Part shown: piece after piece, positions 33,013 to 44,648 of the stretch
Numbering within the stretch: position 1 is the first letter of the stretch
Layout: every line of letters begins with the position of its first letter
Assembly: GCF_026967795.1 (NCBI RefSeq)
Contig: NZ_JAPVBH010000005.1
Span: 60,671-124,670, forward strand
DNA from: Modestobacter sp. VKM Ac-2986
GTDB taxonomy: Bacteria; Actinomycetota; Actinomycetes; Mycobacteriales; Geodermatophilaceae
Reading direction: 5' to 3'
DNA length: 64,000 nt
Notes under the pieces: generated by a model
Database searches by the model: none
Seen by the model: the letters and a program-made list of their open reading frames with translations, nothing else
Told to the model about the DNA's origin: nothing
Program-made: the position numbers and the translations under genes

Positions 33013-34653
33013 ATGGCGGACCTCTTCGACGGCTACTCGTTGGGGCAGCAGTGGGACGAGATGTTCTCGGCCCCCGGGCAGCCGCGGTCGCCGTACACCG
33101 GGCTGTTCAGCTCACTGCAGCCGATGTCGGGTGAGGAGCTGGCCGCTCGCGCCGACGTGCTGTCCCAGACCTACCGCGACGCCGGGGTCACCTTCGCCCA
33201 CGCGGGGGAGGAGCAGCCCTTCCCGCTGGACATCGTGCCGCGGGTGATCGGCCACGAGGAGTGGGCGGTCATCGAGCGCGGCGTCGCCCAGCGGGTGCGG
33301 GCGCTCGAGGCGTTCCTGGCCGACGTCTACGGCGCGGGCGAGGTGTTCGCCGACCGGGTCGTGCCGCGCAGCGTCGTCACCACCAGTGCGCACTTCCACC
33401 GGGCCGCGCACGGGCTGGTGCCGCCCAACGGCGTCCGGGTGCACGTCTCGGGCATCGACCTGGTGCGCGACGAGGCCGGCGACTTCCGGGTGCTGGAGGA
33501 CAACCTCCGCTCACCGTCGGGCGTCAGCTACGTCATCACCAACCGCGCGGCGATGAGCTCGGTGCTCCCGGAGCTGTTCGGCGACCACCGGGTGCAGCCG
33601 GTCGCGGAGTACCCGGGCCGGCTGCTGGCCGCGCTGAAGGCCTCCGCGCCCACGGGCGTCGTCGACCCGACCGTCGTCCTGCTCACCCCGGGCGTCTACA
33701 ACTCCGCCTACTTCGAGCACGCCCTGCTCGCGCGGCAGATGGGCGTGGAGCTGGTCGAGGGGCGCGACCTGGTCTGCTCCGGTGGCCAGGTCAGCATGCG
33801 GACGACGGACGGCCAGCAGCGCGTCGACGTCATCTACCGCCGCATCGACGACGAGTTCCTCGACCCGGTGCACTTCCGGTCGGACTCGGTGATCGGCTGT
33901 GCCGGGGTGGTCAACGCCGCCCGCGCCGGCCGGGTCACCATCGCCAACGCCGTGGGCAACGGCGTCGCCGACGACAAGCTGCTCTACACCTGGGTGCCCG
34001 ACCTCATCCGCTACCACCTGGGTGAGGAGCCCATCTTGAAGAACGCCGACACCTACCGGCTCGACGAGCCCGACACCGTCGAGTGGGTGCTGGCCTCCCT
34101 CGACCAGCTGGTCCTCAAGCCGGTCGACGGGTCCGGCGGCAAGGGCATCGTGATCGGCCCGCGCGCCGACCAGCGCACCCTGGAGGAGCTCGCGGTGAAG
34201 GTCCGGGCCTCGCCGCGGGACTGGATCGCCCAGAAGCCGATCGGGCTGTCGACGTCCCCGACGCTGATCAACGGCCGGATCGCCCCGCGGCACGTCGACC
34301 TGCGGCCCTTCGCGGTCAACGACGGCACCGACGTGTGGGTGCTGCCCGGCGGCCTGACCCGGGTGGCGCTGCCGGAGGGGGAGCTGGTGGTCAACTCCAG
34401 CCAGGGCGGTGGCTCCAAGGACACCTGGGTCATCTCCCCGCCGCGGCCGTCCCTCGAGCCCGTCCCCGAGCACGACGTGACCCGGATCGAGTTCACCACC
34501 GCCGACCTGCCCGCCGAGCCCCCCGCGCAGGACCCCGGCCCGCCCAACGACAACGCCCTCGCGCAGTCCCAGCAGCAGCAGCAAGCCGGCCCCCTGCAGG
34601 GGCCCGCCGCGAGCCGGCGAGTGGCGGGGGGCAGGGGGTCCTCCCAGTGCTGA
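33013..34653 (+). CDS. Circularly permuted type 2 ATP-grasp protein
   Basis: 546 residues. Matches the COG2308 (DUF404/DUF407) family: FPLDIVPRVIGHEEW, DVYGAGEVFADRVVPRSVV, LRVLEDNLRSPSGVSYVITNR-type block, ANAVGNGVADDKLLYTWVPD, LKPVDGSGGKGIVIGP (nucleotide loop) and PRHVDLRPFAVNDG. ATP-grasp enzymes join a carboxylate to an amine via acyl phosphate, so a peptide- or amino-acid-ligase role is likely. Substrate unknown. First of three coupled genes with alpha-E and transglutaminase proteins, a conserved partnership. The last ~30 codons are unusual: a Gln run (QSQQQQQ) and then the inverted repeat copy G, ending in GTGCTGA shared with the next start. Confidence 0.88.
   Translation: MADLFDGYSLGQQWDEMFSAPGQPRSPYTGLFSSLQPMSGEELAARADVLSQTYRDAGVTFAHAGEEQPFPLDIVPRVIGHEEWAVIERGVAQRVRALEAFLADVYGAGEVFADRVVPRSVVTTSAHFHRAAHGLVPPNGVRVHVSGIDLVRDEAGDFRVLEDNLRSPSGVSYVITNRAAMSSVLPELFGDHRVQPVAEYPGRLLAALKASAPTGVVDPTVVLLTPGVYNSAYFEHALLARQMGVELVEGRDLVCSGGQVSMRTTDGQQRVDVIYRRIDDEFLDPVHFRSDSVIGCAGVVNAARAGRVTIANAVGNGVADDKLLYTWVPDLIRYHLGEEPILKNADTYRLDEPDTVEWVLASLDQLVLKPVDGSGGKGIVIGPRADQRTLEELAVKVRASPRDWIAQKPIGLSTSPTLINGRIAPRHVDLRPFAVNDGTDVWVLPGGLTRVALPEGELVVNSSQGGGSKDTWVISPPRPSLEPVPEHDVTRIEFTTADLPAEPPAQDPGPPNDNALAQSQQQQQAGPLQGPAASRRVAGGRGSSQC
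34588..34641 (-). repeat. Dispersed covarying hairpin, copy G (inverted, in coding sequence)
   Basis: On the minus strand GGACCCC-CTGC (34631-34641) pairs with GCAG-GGGGCC (34588-34597), core CCCCGCCACTCGCCGGCTCGCGGCGGGCCCC. It encodes the last residues of the ATP-grasp protein (GPLQGPAASRRVAGGRGSS) in reverse and ends 6 bp before the alpha-E start. Confidence 0.82.
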
Positions 34654-35597
34654 GCCGGATCGCCGAGTCGCTGTTCTGGATCGGCCGCTACGTGGAGCGG
34701 GCCGACGACACCGCGCGCATCCTCGACGTGCACACCCAGCGGCTGGTCGAGGACCCGTGGATCGACGAGCAGCGGGCGTGCGCCAACCTGCTCGCGCTGA
34801 TGGGCGCGCCGTGCGAGCCCGCCGAGGCCGACACCGAGCGGGTGCTGGCCACCCTGGCCTTCGACCGGACCAGCCCCAGCTCGATCACCGGCGCGCTGTC
34901 GGCGGCCCGGGAGAACGCCCGCGGTGCCCGCGAGGTGCTGTCGGCCGAGATCTGGGAGTCGCTGAACGTCACCCACAACGCGCTGCCGCAGCAGCGCACC
35001 ATGGCCCGCCGCTACGGGCCGCACTCGCTGTTCCGGTTCGTGCGCGAGCGCTCGGCGATGGTCTTCGGGCTGGCCGACGCCACGATGAGCCGCGACGAGA
35101 GCTGGCTGTTCCTCATCCTGGGCCGCTCGCTGGAGCGGGTCGACATGACCTCCCGGATGCTGTCCACCCGGGTGCTGGCCGGGGACGCCGCGCCGTCCTG
35201 GACGCTGGTGCTGCGCTCGACCGGCGCCTACGAGCCCTACCTGCGCACCTACCGCGGGGCGGTGAACTCCAGCCGCGCCGCGGAGTTCCTGCTGCTGGAC
35301 CGGCTCTTCCCGCGGTCGGTGTTCGCCGCCCTGGAGCAGGCCGAGGGCTGCCTGGCCGAGCTCGAGCGGGCCAACGTCCGCGAGGGCCACCGGATCGGGG
35401 TGGCCGGCGAGGCGCACCGGATCGTGGGCCGGGCCCGCACGATGCTGGAGTTCATGCAGACCGACGAGATCCTCGCCGGCCTGCCCACCCGCCTCGACGA
35501 GCTGCAGCGCACCTGCTCGGCGGCCAGCGAGGCGGTCACCAACCGCTTCTTCACCGAGCAGGCGCCCCAGATCTGGGTGCCGGAAGGCGCGGTGTGA
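34647..35597 (+). CDS. Alpha-E domain protein (DUF403)
   Basis: 316 residues from GTG 34647, overlapping the ATP-grasp stop (GTGCTGA). All-helical alpha-E family (COG2307): RIAESLFWIGRYVERADDTARILDVH at the start, ARENARGAREVLSAEIWESLN, RERSAMVFGLADATMSRDESWLFLILGRSLERVDMTSR. No catalytic motif. In the conserved gene neighbourhood it accompanies the ATP-grasp ligase and a transglutaminase-like protein and may be a scaffold or substrate-handling subunit. GTGA overlap with the third gene shows tight coupling. Confidence 0.88.
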   Translation: MLSRIAESLFWIGRYVERADDTARILDVHTQRLVEDPWIDEQRACANLLALMGAPCEPAEADTERVLATLAFDRTSPSSITGALSAARENARGAREVLSAEIWESLNVTHNALPQQRTMARRYGPHSLFRFVRERSAMVFGLADATMSRDESWLFLILGRSLERVDMTSRMLSTRVLAGDAAPSWTLVLRSTGAYEPYLRTYRGAVNSSRAAEFLLLDRLFPRSVFAALEQAEGCLAELERANVREGHRIGVAGEAHRIVGRARTMLEFMQTDEILAGLPTRLDELQRTCSAASEAVTNRFFTEQAPQIWVPEGAV

Positions 35598-36580
35598 CCG
35601 TGCACCAGTCGCCAGGCCAGTCCGGGCAGGGCCAGTCGCAGGGCCGGTCGTTGGGCCAGTCCGGGCAGGGCCAGTCCCAGACCCGCACCGTCCAGTCCCA
35701 CATGCAGTCGCAGGCATCCCCGGTGCGCGCGCCGGGGGACCGCTGGCGGCTGCAGATCGTGCACCGCAGCGCCTTCCGCTACGGCGGGCCGGTGCGCTCG
35801 TCCTACAACGAGGCGCGTATGACGCCGGAGAACAGCGCCCGGCAGACGACGCTGCGCTCGCGGGTGGAGATCGAGCCGACGGCCAGCGTGCACGCCTACC
35901 GCGACTACTGGGGCTCCACGGTCACCGCCTTCGACACCCACGGGCCGCACACCGAGCTGGTGGTGCAGGCGACGTCGGTGGTCGAGGCCGGTCCCGAGGC
36001 GCACGTGCCCGACCCGCTCGACTGGGCCGGGCTCGCCGTCCCGGACGTGCTGGACTCCTACGGCGAGTTCCTGCGCCCGACGCCGCTGACCGCGATGGAC
36101 GCCCCCGTCGTGCAGGCCGTCCGCGAGGTCCTCGGGGACGCCGGGCCGCGGGAGGCCGCCCACCGGGTGTGCGCGTTCGTGCACGACCACCTGGAGTACC
36201 TGACCGGCGCGACGAACGTGAAGTCCACCGCCATGCAGGCCTGGACGACCGGTGCCGGCGTCTGCCAGGACATCTCGCACGTGTCGGTCGGGCTGCTGCG
36301 GGCCCTCGGTCTGCCGGCCCGGTACGTCTCCGGCTACCTGCACCCGCGGCGGGACGCGGCGATCGGGCAGGCGGTCACCGGGGAGAGCCACGCCTGGGTG
36401 GAGTGGTGGGACGGCGGGTGGTCCGGTTACGACCCGACGAACTCCGTGGAGATCGGCCCGCGGCACGTCACGCTGGCCCGCGGCCGCGACTACTCCGACG
36501 TCCCGCCCCTCAAGGGCATCTTCTCCGGCCCGAAGAGCGAGGGGTCGAAGGTCACCGTCGAGGTCACCCGGCTGGCCTAG
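35594..36580 (+). CDS. Transglutaminase-like cysteine protease/amidase
   Basis: 328 residues from GTG 35594. After a ~45-residue Gln/Ser-rich head comes a bacterial transglutaminase N-domain (WRLQIVHRSAFRYGGPVRSSYNEARMTP) and the catalytic core with all three residues: Cys in GAGVCQDISHV, His in GESHAWVEWW, Asp in GYDPTNSV. Members act as proteases or amide-bond makers/breakers; direction here is unknown. The head GQSGQGQSQ occurs twice, encoded by a 23-bp direct repeat (GGCCAGTCCGGGCAGGGCCAG core), and is a family-atypical addition. ATG 35703, after the head, is an alternative start. Third gene of the operon. Ends 6 bp from a convergent gene. Confidence 0.88.
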   Translation: MTVHQSPGQSGQGQSQGRSLGQSGQGQSQTRTVQSHMQSQASPVRAPGDRWRLQIVHRSAFRYGGPVRSSYNEARMTPENSARQTTLRSRVEIEPTASVHAYRDYWGSTVTAFDTHGPHTELVVQATSVVEAGPEAHVPDPLDWAGLAVPDVLDSYGEFLRPTPLTAMDAPVVQAVREVLGDAGPREAAHRVCAFVHDHLEYLTGATNVKSTAMQAWTTGAGVCQDISHVSVGLLRALGLPARYVSGYLHPRRDAAIGQAVTGESHAWVEWWDGGWSGYDPTNSVEIGPRHVTLARGRDYSDVPPLKGIFSGPKSEGSKVTVEVTRLA

Positions 36581-36586
36581 CGGGTC

Positions 36587-37270
36587 CTACGGGGCGTCCG
36601 GCTCGAGGTTGCGGCGGGGGACGCCGGAGGTGTCGGCGGAGGGGGTCATCGCCGGCAGGTGCTCGGTGCGGTCGGTCAGGCGTTCGTGCCACCAGCCGGC
36701 CGACCGCTGCAGCCACGCGTCGCCGAGGTCGGTGAGCCGGCCGTCGCTGTGCAGTGCCGGCCAGCCCAGTGCGGTCTGCACGCCCAGCGCCATCACCGCG
36801 ACCTTGGTGGCCACGCGGCGGCGCCGGTGCGCGGGGTGGACGTAGACCTGCCCGATCACGCCGCTGCGCTGCGTCCAGCGCAGGGCCCCCACCTGGTCGC
36901 CCCAGCCGGTGGTGGCCGGGTCCAGCATGGTGCGGTCGACGACGGCGCCGTCGGGGAAGGCGGTGCTGGAGAAGGCGACCAGGTCGACCTGGTCGCCTTC
37001 CCCGGCGGGGAGGACGACCGCCCACAGGTGCGGTGCGCCCGGCGCGGCGGCCGGCGACACCAGCACCCGGGACGGCAGCCGGCCGGGCACGGGGCTGTGC
37101 GCCTCCAGCTGCCAGCCCGCCGGGCGGGTGGCCGGGCCGGGGAGCTCGACCACCGTCCCGTCGGGGAAGTCGGGGCCGACGGTGCCCACGAGCACGGCAC
37201 CGCCGTCCGGCGCCGGGTACCGGGCGAACCAGATCGCCGCCCGGGCTGCCCCGGCGCCGGAGCCGGTCAT
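36587..37270 (-). CDS. GNAT-like acetyltransferase family protein
   Basis: 227 residues from ATG 37270, overlapping the upstream stop (ATGA). The C-terminal ~90 residues hold a GNAT-type acetyl-CoA signature, GVIGQVYVHPAHRRRRVATKVAVMAL, followed by LHSDGRLTDLGDAWLQRSAGW. The N-terminal part (AIWFARYPAPDGGAVLVGTVGPDFPD...) is a separate beta-rich segment I do not recognise. Substrate unknown. Coupled to the LAxTG surface protein gene. The gene contains a perfect 30-bp palindrome (36971-37000). Confidence 0.65.
   Translation of the reverse strand: MTGSGAGAARAAIWFARYPAPDGGAVLVGTVGPDFPDGTVVELPGPATRPAGWQLEAHSPVPGRLPSRVLVSPAAAPGAPHLWAVVLPAGEGDQVDLVAFSSTAFPDGAVVDRTMLDPATTGWGDQVGALRWTQRSGVIGQVYVHPAHRRRRVATKVAVMALGVQTALGWPALHSDGRLTDLGDAWLQRSAGWWHERLTDRTEHLPAMTPSADTSGVPRRNLEPDAP
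36971..37000. repeat. Perfect 30-bp palindrome within GNAT-like gene
   Basis: GAAGGCGACCAGGTC (36971-36985) followed by its exact reverse complement with no spacer, centred on GTCGAC. It encodes EGDQVDLVAF in the reading frame of the gene. Confidence 0.85.
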
Positions 37271-38691
37271 GCGGTGCGACGCCGGCGGACCAGCCCGAGC
37301 GCGGCGGCGCCGGCCAGGAGCAGCGCCCCGCCGGTCGCGGCCAGCGGCAGGACCTCGGTGCCGGTGTAGGCCAGGCCCGAGCCGGCCGCCGCGACCGTCA
37401 CCGTGAAGGTGGCCTCGGCCTCGAACCCACTGGTCAGGCCGGTCATGGTCACCGAGTGCTCACCGGTCTCCAGCCCCGCCGGCACGGCGAAGGTGAAGGT
37501 GGCGACGCCGGCGGCGTCCGCCTGGACGGTGCCCAGGTCGACGGGGGTCGAGTACAGGACGCCGTGCACCATCTCGAACGGCTGGAAGCCACCGAGGGAG
37601 ATGGTCTGCGTGGCGCCCTGGGCCAGGGTCGCCTTCTCCACGACCCGGGTGACCGGCGCCGGGGTGCTGGCCGGCGCGCTGGTGGTCGGCGCGGGCGCCG
37701 GGGCGGGGGCGGGCGTGGTCTGCGTCGGCAGGGCCGGGCCCACCGCGCCGTCCACCTCGGCGAGGACGGGGGTGTCCCGCTCGGCGAGGGTCGTCACGAT
37801 CGGGACCTCGAGGTCGACGGGCGTCGGGTCGAAGTCCGTGCCACCCGGGCCGCCGGTCTGCACGACGCGGTAGTCACCGGCCGCGAAGTGGCCCGGGAAG
37901 GTCGCGATGCCCCGGGCGTCGGTGGCCGAGGAGGTCGCCAGGAGCTCGTCCGGCACCACTGGCTCCGCGTCCGGGTCCTCGAGGTCGGCGAGGAGCGGAC
38001 CGGTCGGGAGCTCCGGCTCGGGCTGGCCGTGCAGTTCGAAGGTCGCCCCCTCCAGGGAGCCGCTGCCGGTGAGGGCGACGCCGAGCGTGCGGTGGCCGCC
38101 GGGGGCGCTCAGCTCGACGTCGACCCCGTACGAGTCTCCGGCGATCGGGCCCGTGCGGCCGGAGACACTGGGGATCACGTCGGGCATGACCACGTCCCCG
38201 CTGAGGGGCGGGGACACGAGTGAGACCGTGAACGGCCTGTCGGGGTCCAGGTCCACGTAGCCGGACAGGTCCTGGGCGGTCTCGTCGGGGTAGCAGCCCT
38301 GCCAGTGGTCCAGCACGCAGGTGAAGTCCTCCGCGGGAGCAGATCCGGTGGCCGGCAGCTCGACACGGATCCGGGCGCCGATCGGGTCGACGTAGGACGG
38401 CCCCCGGTCGTCACTCGCGGTGAGCGCCACGTGCAGCTTCCCGTACCCGTAGTGCGGACCCTCGGCAGCTGCGGCGGTGGTCGGCGGGACCGGGGGGAGG
38501 ACCTCCGGCGCGACCACGGTGGCCTCGGCGGGCGTGGTGCTGGCGGGCGCGGCGGGGGACTCGGGGGCGAGCGTCTCCTCGGCCAGGGCGGCGGGCGCGA
38601 ACCCGGCGGACAGCGTCAGCAGCCCCATGGTCAGGGCTGTGGTCCGGGAGACGGTCGGCTTGGTGAGATCAGCCAACGAAGAGCGGGGCAT
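37267..38691 (-). CDS. Sortase-anchored (LAxTG) surface protein with SpaA-like domains
   Basis: 474 residues. Signal peptide of about 36 residues ending AALA. A long extracellular part includes a disulfide-compatible pair (DFTCVLDHWQGCYP), a SpaA/prealbumin-like segment (TDARGIATFPGHFAAGDYRVVQTG) and a second beta domain (GVATFTFAVPAGLETGEHSVTMTG) after an Ala/Pro/Thr linker. The C-terminus is a complete cell-wall sorting signal: LAYTG, hydrophobic segment LPLAATGGALLLAGAAALGLV, RRRR tail. LAxTG is the class E sortase motif common in high-GC actinobacteria. No sortase gene lies in the window. Probably an adhesive or structural surface protein. Confidence 0.8.
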   Translation of the reverse strand: MPRSSLADLTKPTVSRTTALTMGLLTLSAGFAPAALAEETLAPESPAAPASTTPAEATVVAPEVLPPVPPTTAAAAEGPHYGYGKLHVALTASDDRGPSYVDPIGARIRVELPATGSAPAEDFTCVLDHWQGCYPDETAQDLSGYVDLDPDRPFTVSLVSPPLSGDVVMPDVIPSVSGRTGPIAGDSYGVDVELSAPGGHRTLGVALTGSGSLEGATFELHGQPEPELPTGPLLADLEDPDAEPVVPDELLATSSATDARGIATFPGHFAAGDYRVVQTGGPGGTDFDPTPVDLEVPIVTTLAERDTPVLAEVDGAVGPALPTQTTPAPAPAPAPTTSAPASTPAPVTRVVEKATLAQGATQTISLGGFQPFEMVHGVLYSTPVDLGTVQADAAGVATFTFAVPAGLETGEHSVTMTGLTSGFEAEATFTVTVAAAGSGLAYTGTEVLPLAATGGALLLAGAAALGLVRRRRTA

Positions 38692-38901
38692 GGCGACACC
38701 TCATGTCGTCTTCCGCCGTCGGTCGGCGGGATCGAGGCGAGATGTTGCTCCCGGACTCGCTGGTCCGACCGTGGTTCCCGGGCGCGTCGCACCGCGGAAC
38801 GAAGAAGTACGCGACCGGTGGGCCGGGTGGTGCGTGCGAGACGGGCGGGGCCCACGGGTCGCCGTGCCGGGCGCCCGCACCATGAGGGAGGATGGAGGGC
38901 G

Positions 38902-40755
<1,854 letters not shown>

Positions 40756-40787
40756 GCGCGTGGCGGCAGCCCCGTGACCGGCGGACC

Positions 40788-41735
40788 ATGAGGGGCATGA
40801 CCGGGTCGCGCGCCGCGGACCGTCGGCGCGGGAGGCGGTGGCTGCGCCCGGCGGGTGTGGCGGCCTGCAGCCTGCTGGTGGCGACGTTGCTCGTCGGTCC
40901 GGCCGTCTGCTGGGGGCGCTCGAGCGCCCCGGCCATGGCGGCCTCGGCCACCGTCCCGGCCCCGGTCCCGCGTGAGCTGCGGGAGTCGCTGGGCTCGTGG
41001 ACCCCGCCGGTGGACGTCGACGTCCCCGCCCTGCTGGCCGAGGTCGGCGCCGCAGCCGCAGAGGCGGGGGCCACCGTGAACGCCGTGGTGGTCGACGCCG
41101 CCGGGCGGACCCTGCTGGAGACGCCGACGGCGGACCGTGAGGTCTACACGGCCTCCCTGGTGAAGCTGTTCCTGGTCCAGCAGCTGCTGGTCCGCGAGGC
41201 CGCCGGGCCGTCCGCCTTCGACCCCGGGGACCGTCTCCGGATGGAGCGCGCGATCACCGTGTCCGACGACGAGGCGATGAGCATCCTGTGGGACCGCTAC
41301 TCGGGGGACGCGCTGGTCTCGCTCGCAGTGACGCAGTTCGAGCTGGACGGCTCCGGGGCGTCGTCCACCGGGCAGTGGGGCGAGTCGACGACCTCGGCGA
41401 CCGACCTGGCCCGCTTCCTCGGCACGCTCTCCCGGGACCGGCAGGTCCCCGGCGCCGAGGCGCTCCTCGGCTGGATGCGCGCAGCGGAGCCGGTCGCCGA
41501 CGACGGCTTCGACCAGCGCTTCGGGCTGCTCGCCGACGGGGTGGCGCCGGGGGCGGCGGTCAAGCAGGGCTGGATGTGCTGCGTCGACGACCTGCGCCAC
41601 CTGCACTCGGTGGGCGTCCTGCCCGACGGGCGGGTGGTCGTCGTCGTGGCCGAGGCACCGGCCTGGACGTCCTGGTCGGTGCTGACCCGGTCGGTCGACG
41701 AGACCGCCGCGGCGCTGGTGGCCGGCACGGCCTGA
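40788..41735 (+). CDS. Membrane-anchored serine hydrolase, class A beta-lactamase fold
   Basis: 315 residues from ATG 40788 (ATG 40797 also possible). Basic head and N-terminal membrane/signal segment (PAGVAACSLLVATLLVGPAVCW), then a DD-peptidase/beta-lactamase-type domain: SLVK in YTASLVKLFLVQQLL (SxxK nucleophile), SDDEAMSILW (SxN-like, with Asp at the third position), and KQGWMCC in the KTG position. These replacements make classical penicillinase activity doubtful. It may be a lactamase-fold protein with another function. It begins 32 bp after the ABC-F stop. Confidence 0.7.
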   Translation: MRGMTGSRAADRRRGRRWLRPAGVAACSLLVATLLVGPAVCWGRSSAPAMAASATVPAPVPRELRESLGSWTPPVDVDVPALLAEVGAAAAEAGATVNAVVVDAAGRTLLETPTADREVYTASLVKLFLVQQLLVREAAGPSAFDPGDRLRMERAITVSDDEAMSILWDRYSGDALVSLAVTQFELDGSGASSTGQWGESTTSATDLARFLGTLSRDRQVPGAEALLGWMRAAEPVADDGFDQRFGLLADGVAPGAAVKQGWMCCVDDLRHLHSVGVLPDGRVVVVVAEAPAWTSWSVLTRSVDETAAALVAGTA

Positions 41736-41753
41736 GGCCGTGCCGGCCGACGA

Positions 41754-43586
<1,833 letters not shown>

Positions 43587-43634
43587 CTAGGAGAGGGCCT
43601 CGCCGCGGCGGGTAAGCAGGAGGAGGCCGCGCAC
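43587..43634 (-). CDS. leuL: leuA leader peptide
   Basis: 15 codons from GTG 43634: V-R-G-L-L-L-L-T-R-R-G-E-A-L-S-stop. Four successive leucine codons (CTC CTC CTG CTT) and a fifth further on, 100 bp upstream of leuA on the same strand. A TACGGT -10 (43641-43646) ends 6 nt before the GTG, so the transcript would start at the leader itself. Ribosome stalling at these codons under leucine shortage would control leuA. Confidence 0.8.
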   Translation of the reverse strand: MRGLLLLTRRGEALS

Positions 43635-43735
43635 ACGGTCACCGTAGCAGCGGGGTGGCTCCCCGGCAGGCCGTCGGTGGCACCGGTGCGGTGCGTCCGG
43701 ACCACAGGTGCTCTCCCGGCGTCGGGTCGGTGCGC

Positions 43736-44359
43736 TCAGCCGACGTCGCACCGGCAGCCGCACTGCTCGACGTGCGGTACCCGCAGCGCGGTGTCCAGCA
43801 GGTCGTCACAGCCGGCAGGACAGGTGCACGACGGGTCGGGCGGGGAGGCTGGTCGGCCGGACTCGAGGGAGCGGCGCCGAAGTTCCGTGGCGTGAGCCGA
43901 GCGCCGTGCGGAGGCGCGCTCGGCGAGGGAGTCGCCTGCCTCGGGTCGGTGGTGGTCCGGCGGCGTCTCCCTGACGGCTCGCCGGCTGTCGCGTGCCCGG
44001 CGGTCCAGGTCGAAGGTGTACCGGGGGGTGCGCAGCCGCGGGCGGTGCTCCCCGCCCCACCAGTCCTCGTCACCGTGCCGGGTGTCCAGGTGGGCCGGCA
44101 TCGAGCGCCCGGCACCGTCCCGGACGGTGTCCTCGCTCATCGGGGTCAGCTCGGCGCCCGACGCGTCGAGGACCGCCAGCCGACACCCCGCGACCGCCGC
44201 GGCCCTGGCCAGGACCGAGACGGCGAGGTCACGCGTGCCGCTCTCGGCCGCGGCCACCGCCGTCTTCGAGACGCCGATGCGTTCGGCCAGCTCACGCTGC
44301 GAGCAGTCGGCGACCCGGCGGATGCGCCTCAGCAGGCCGGGGAGTGAGGAGGTCTCCAC
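43736..44359 (-). CDS. HTH (XRE-type) protein with C-terminal cysteine cluster
   Basis: 207 residues from GTG 44359. N-terminal Cro/C1-type helix-turn-helix (LLRRIRRVADCSQRELAERIGVSKTAVAAAESG), then about 30 residues of predicted beta structure (CRLAVLDASGAELTPM). The middle is polar, Arg/Glu/Asp-rich and probably disordered. The C-terminus is unusual: CTCPAGCDDLLDTALRVPHVEQCGCRCDVG, with seven Cys in 30 residues, a candidate metal- or redox-binding element. I cannot assign target genes. Flanked by the leuA leader on one side and 289 bp with the family 2 palindrome on the other. Confidence 0.72.
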   Translation of the reverse strand: METSSLPGLLRRIRRVADCSQRELAERIGVSKTAVAAAESGTRDLAVSVLARAAAVAGCRLAVLDASGAELTPMSEDTVRDGAGRSMPAHLDTRHGDEDWWGGEHRPRLRTPRYTFDLDRRARDSRRAVRETPPDHHRPEAGDSLAERASARRSAHATELRRRSLESGRPASPPDPSCTCPAGCDDLLDTALRVPHVEQCGCRCDVG

Positions 44360-44544
44360 CCGCCCACCTTCGGGTGGGGAGCACCCGCGGAGTGACCGGC
44401 AGGACGATCTGTGGACGACCCACCCGGCTGCGGTCCCGGACCGTCGATCCGGCTCCCGGTCGTGCAGGTCCGTCGGTCCGGCTCCGGCTGCCCGACCCTC
44501 GGTCCCGGGCCGGGCTGGGCCCGGCCGAGGGTGGTCGCGGCACG

Positions 44545-44580
44545 GTCGAGCCCTGCCCCCGATCGGGGGCAGGGCTCGAC
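44545..44580. repeat. Long perfect palindrome, family 2 copy 2
   Basis: GTCGAGCCCTGCCCCC (44545-44560), centre GATC, then the exact reverse complement (44565-44580): 36 bp perfectly palindromic. Same arm as 6871-6890. Lies 68 bp after the stop of the PLD-like gene (minus strand) and may be its terminator. Confidence 0.85.
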
Positions 44581-44648
44581 TGTCAGCGAGACACCTCCCG
44601 GGCGCCGGTCCGCGCCGGACCGACCGGGTGGGTGGTCGACGTGCGGGG

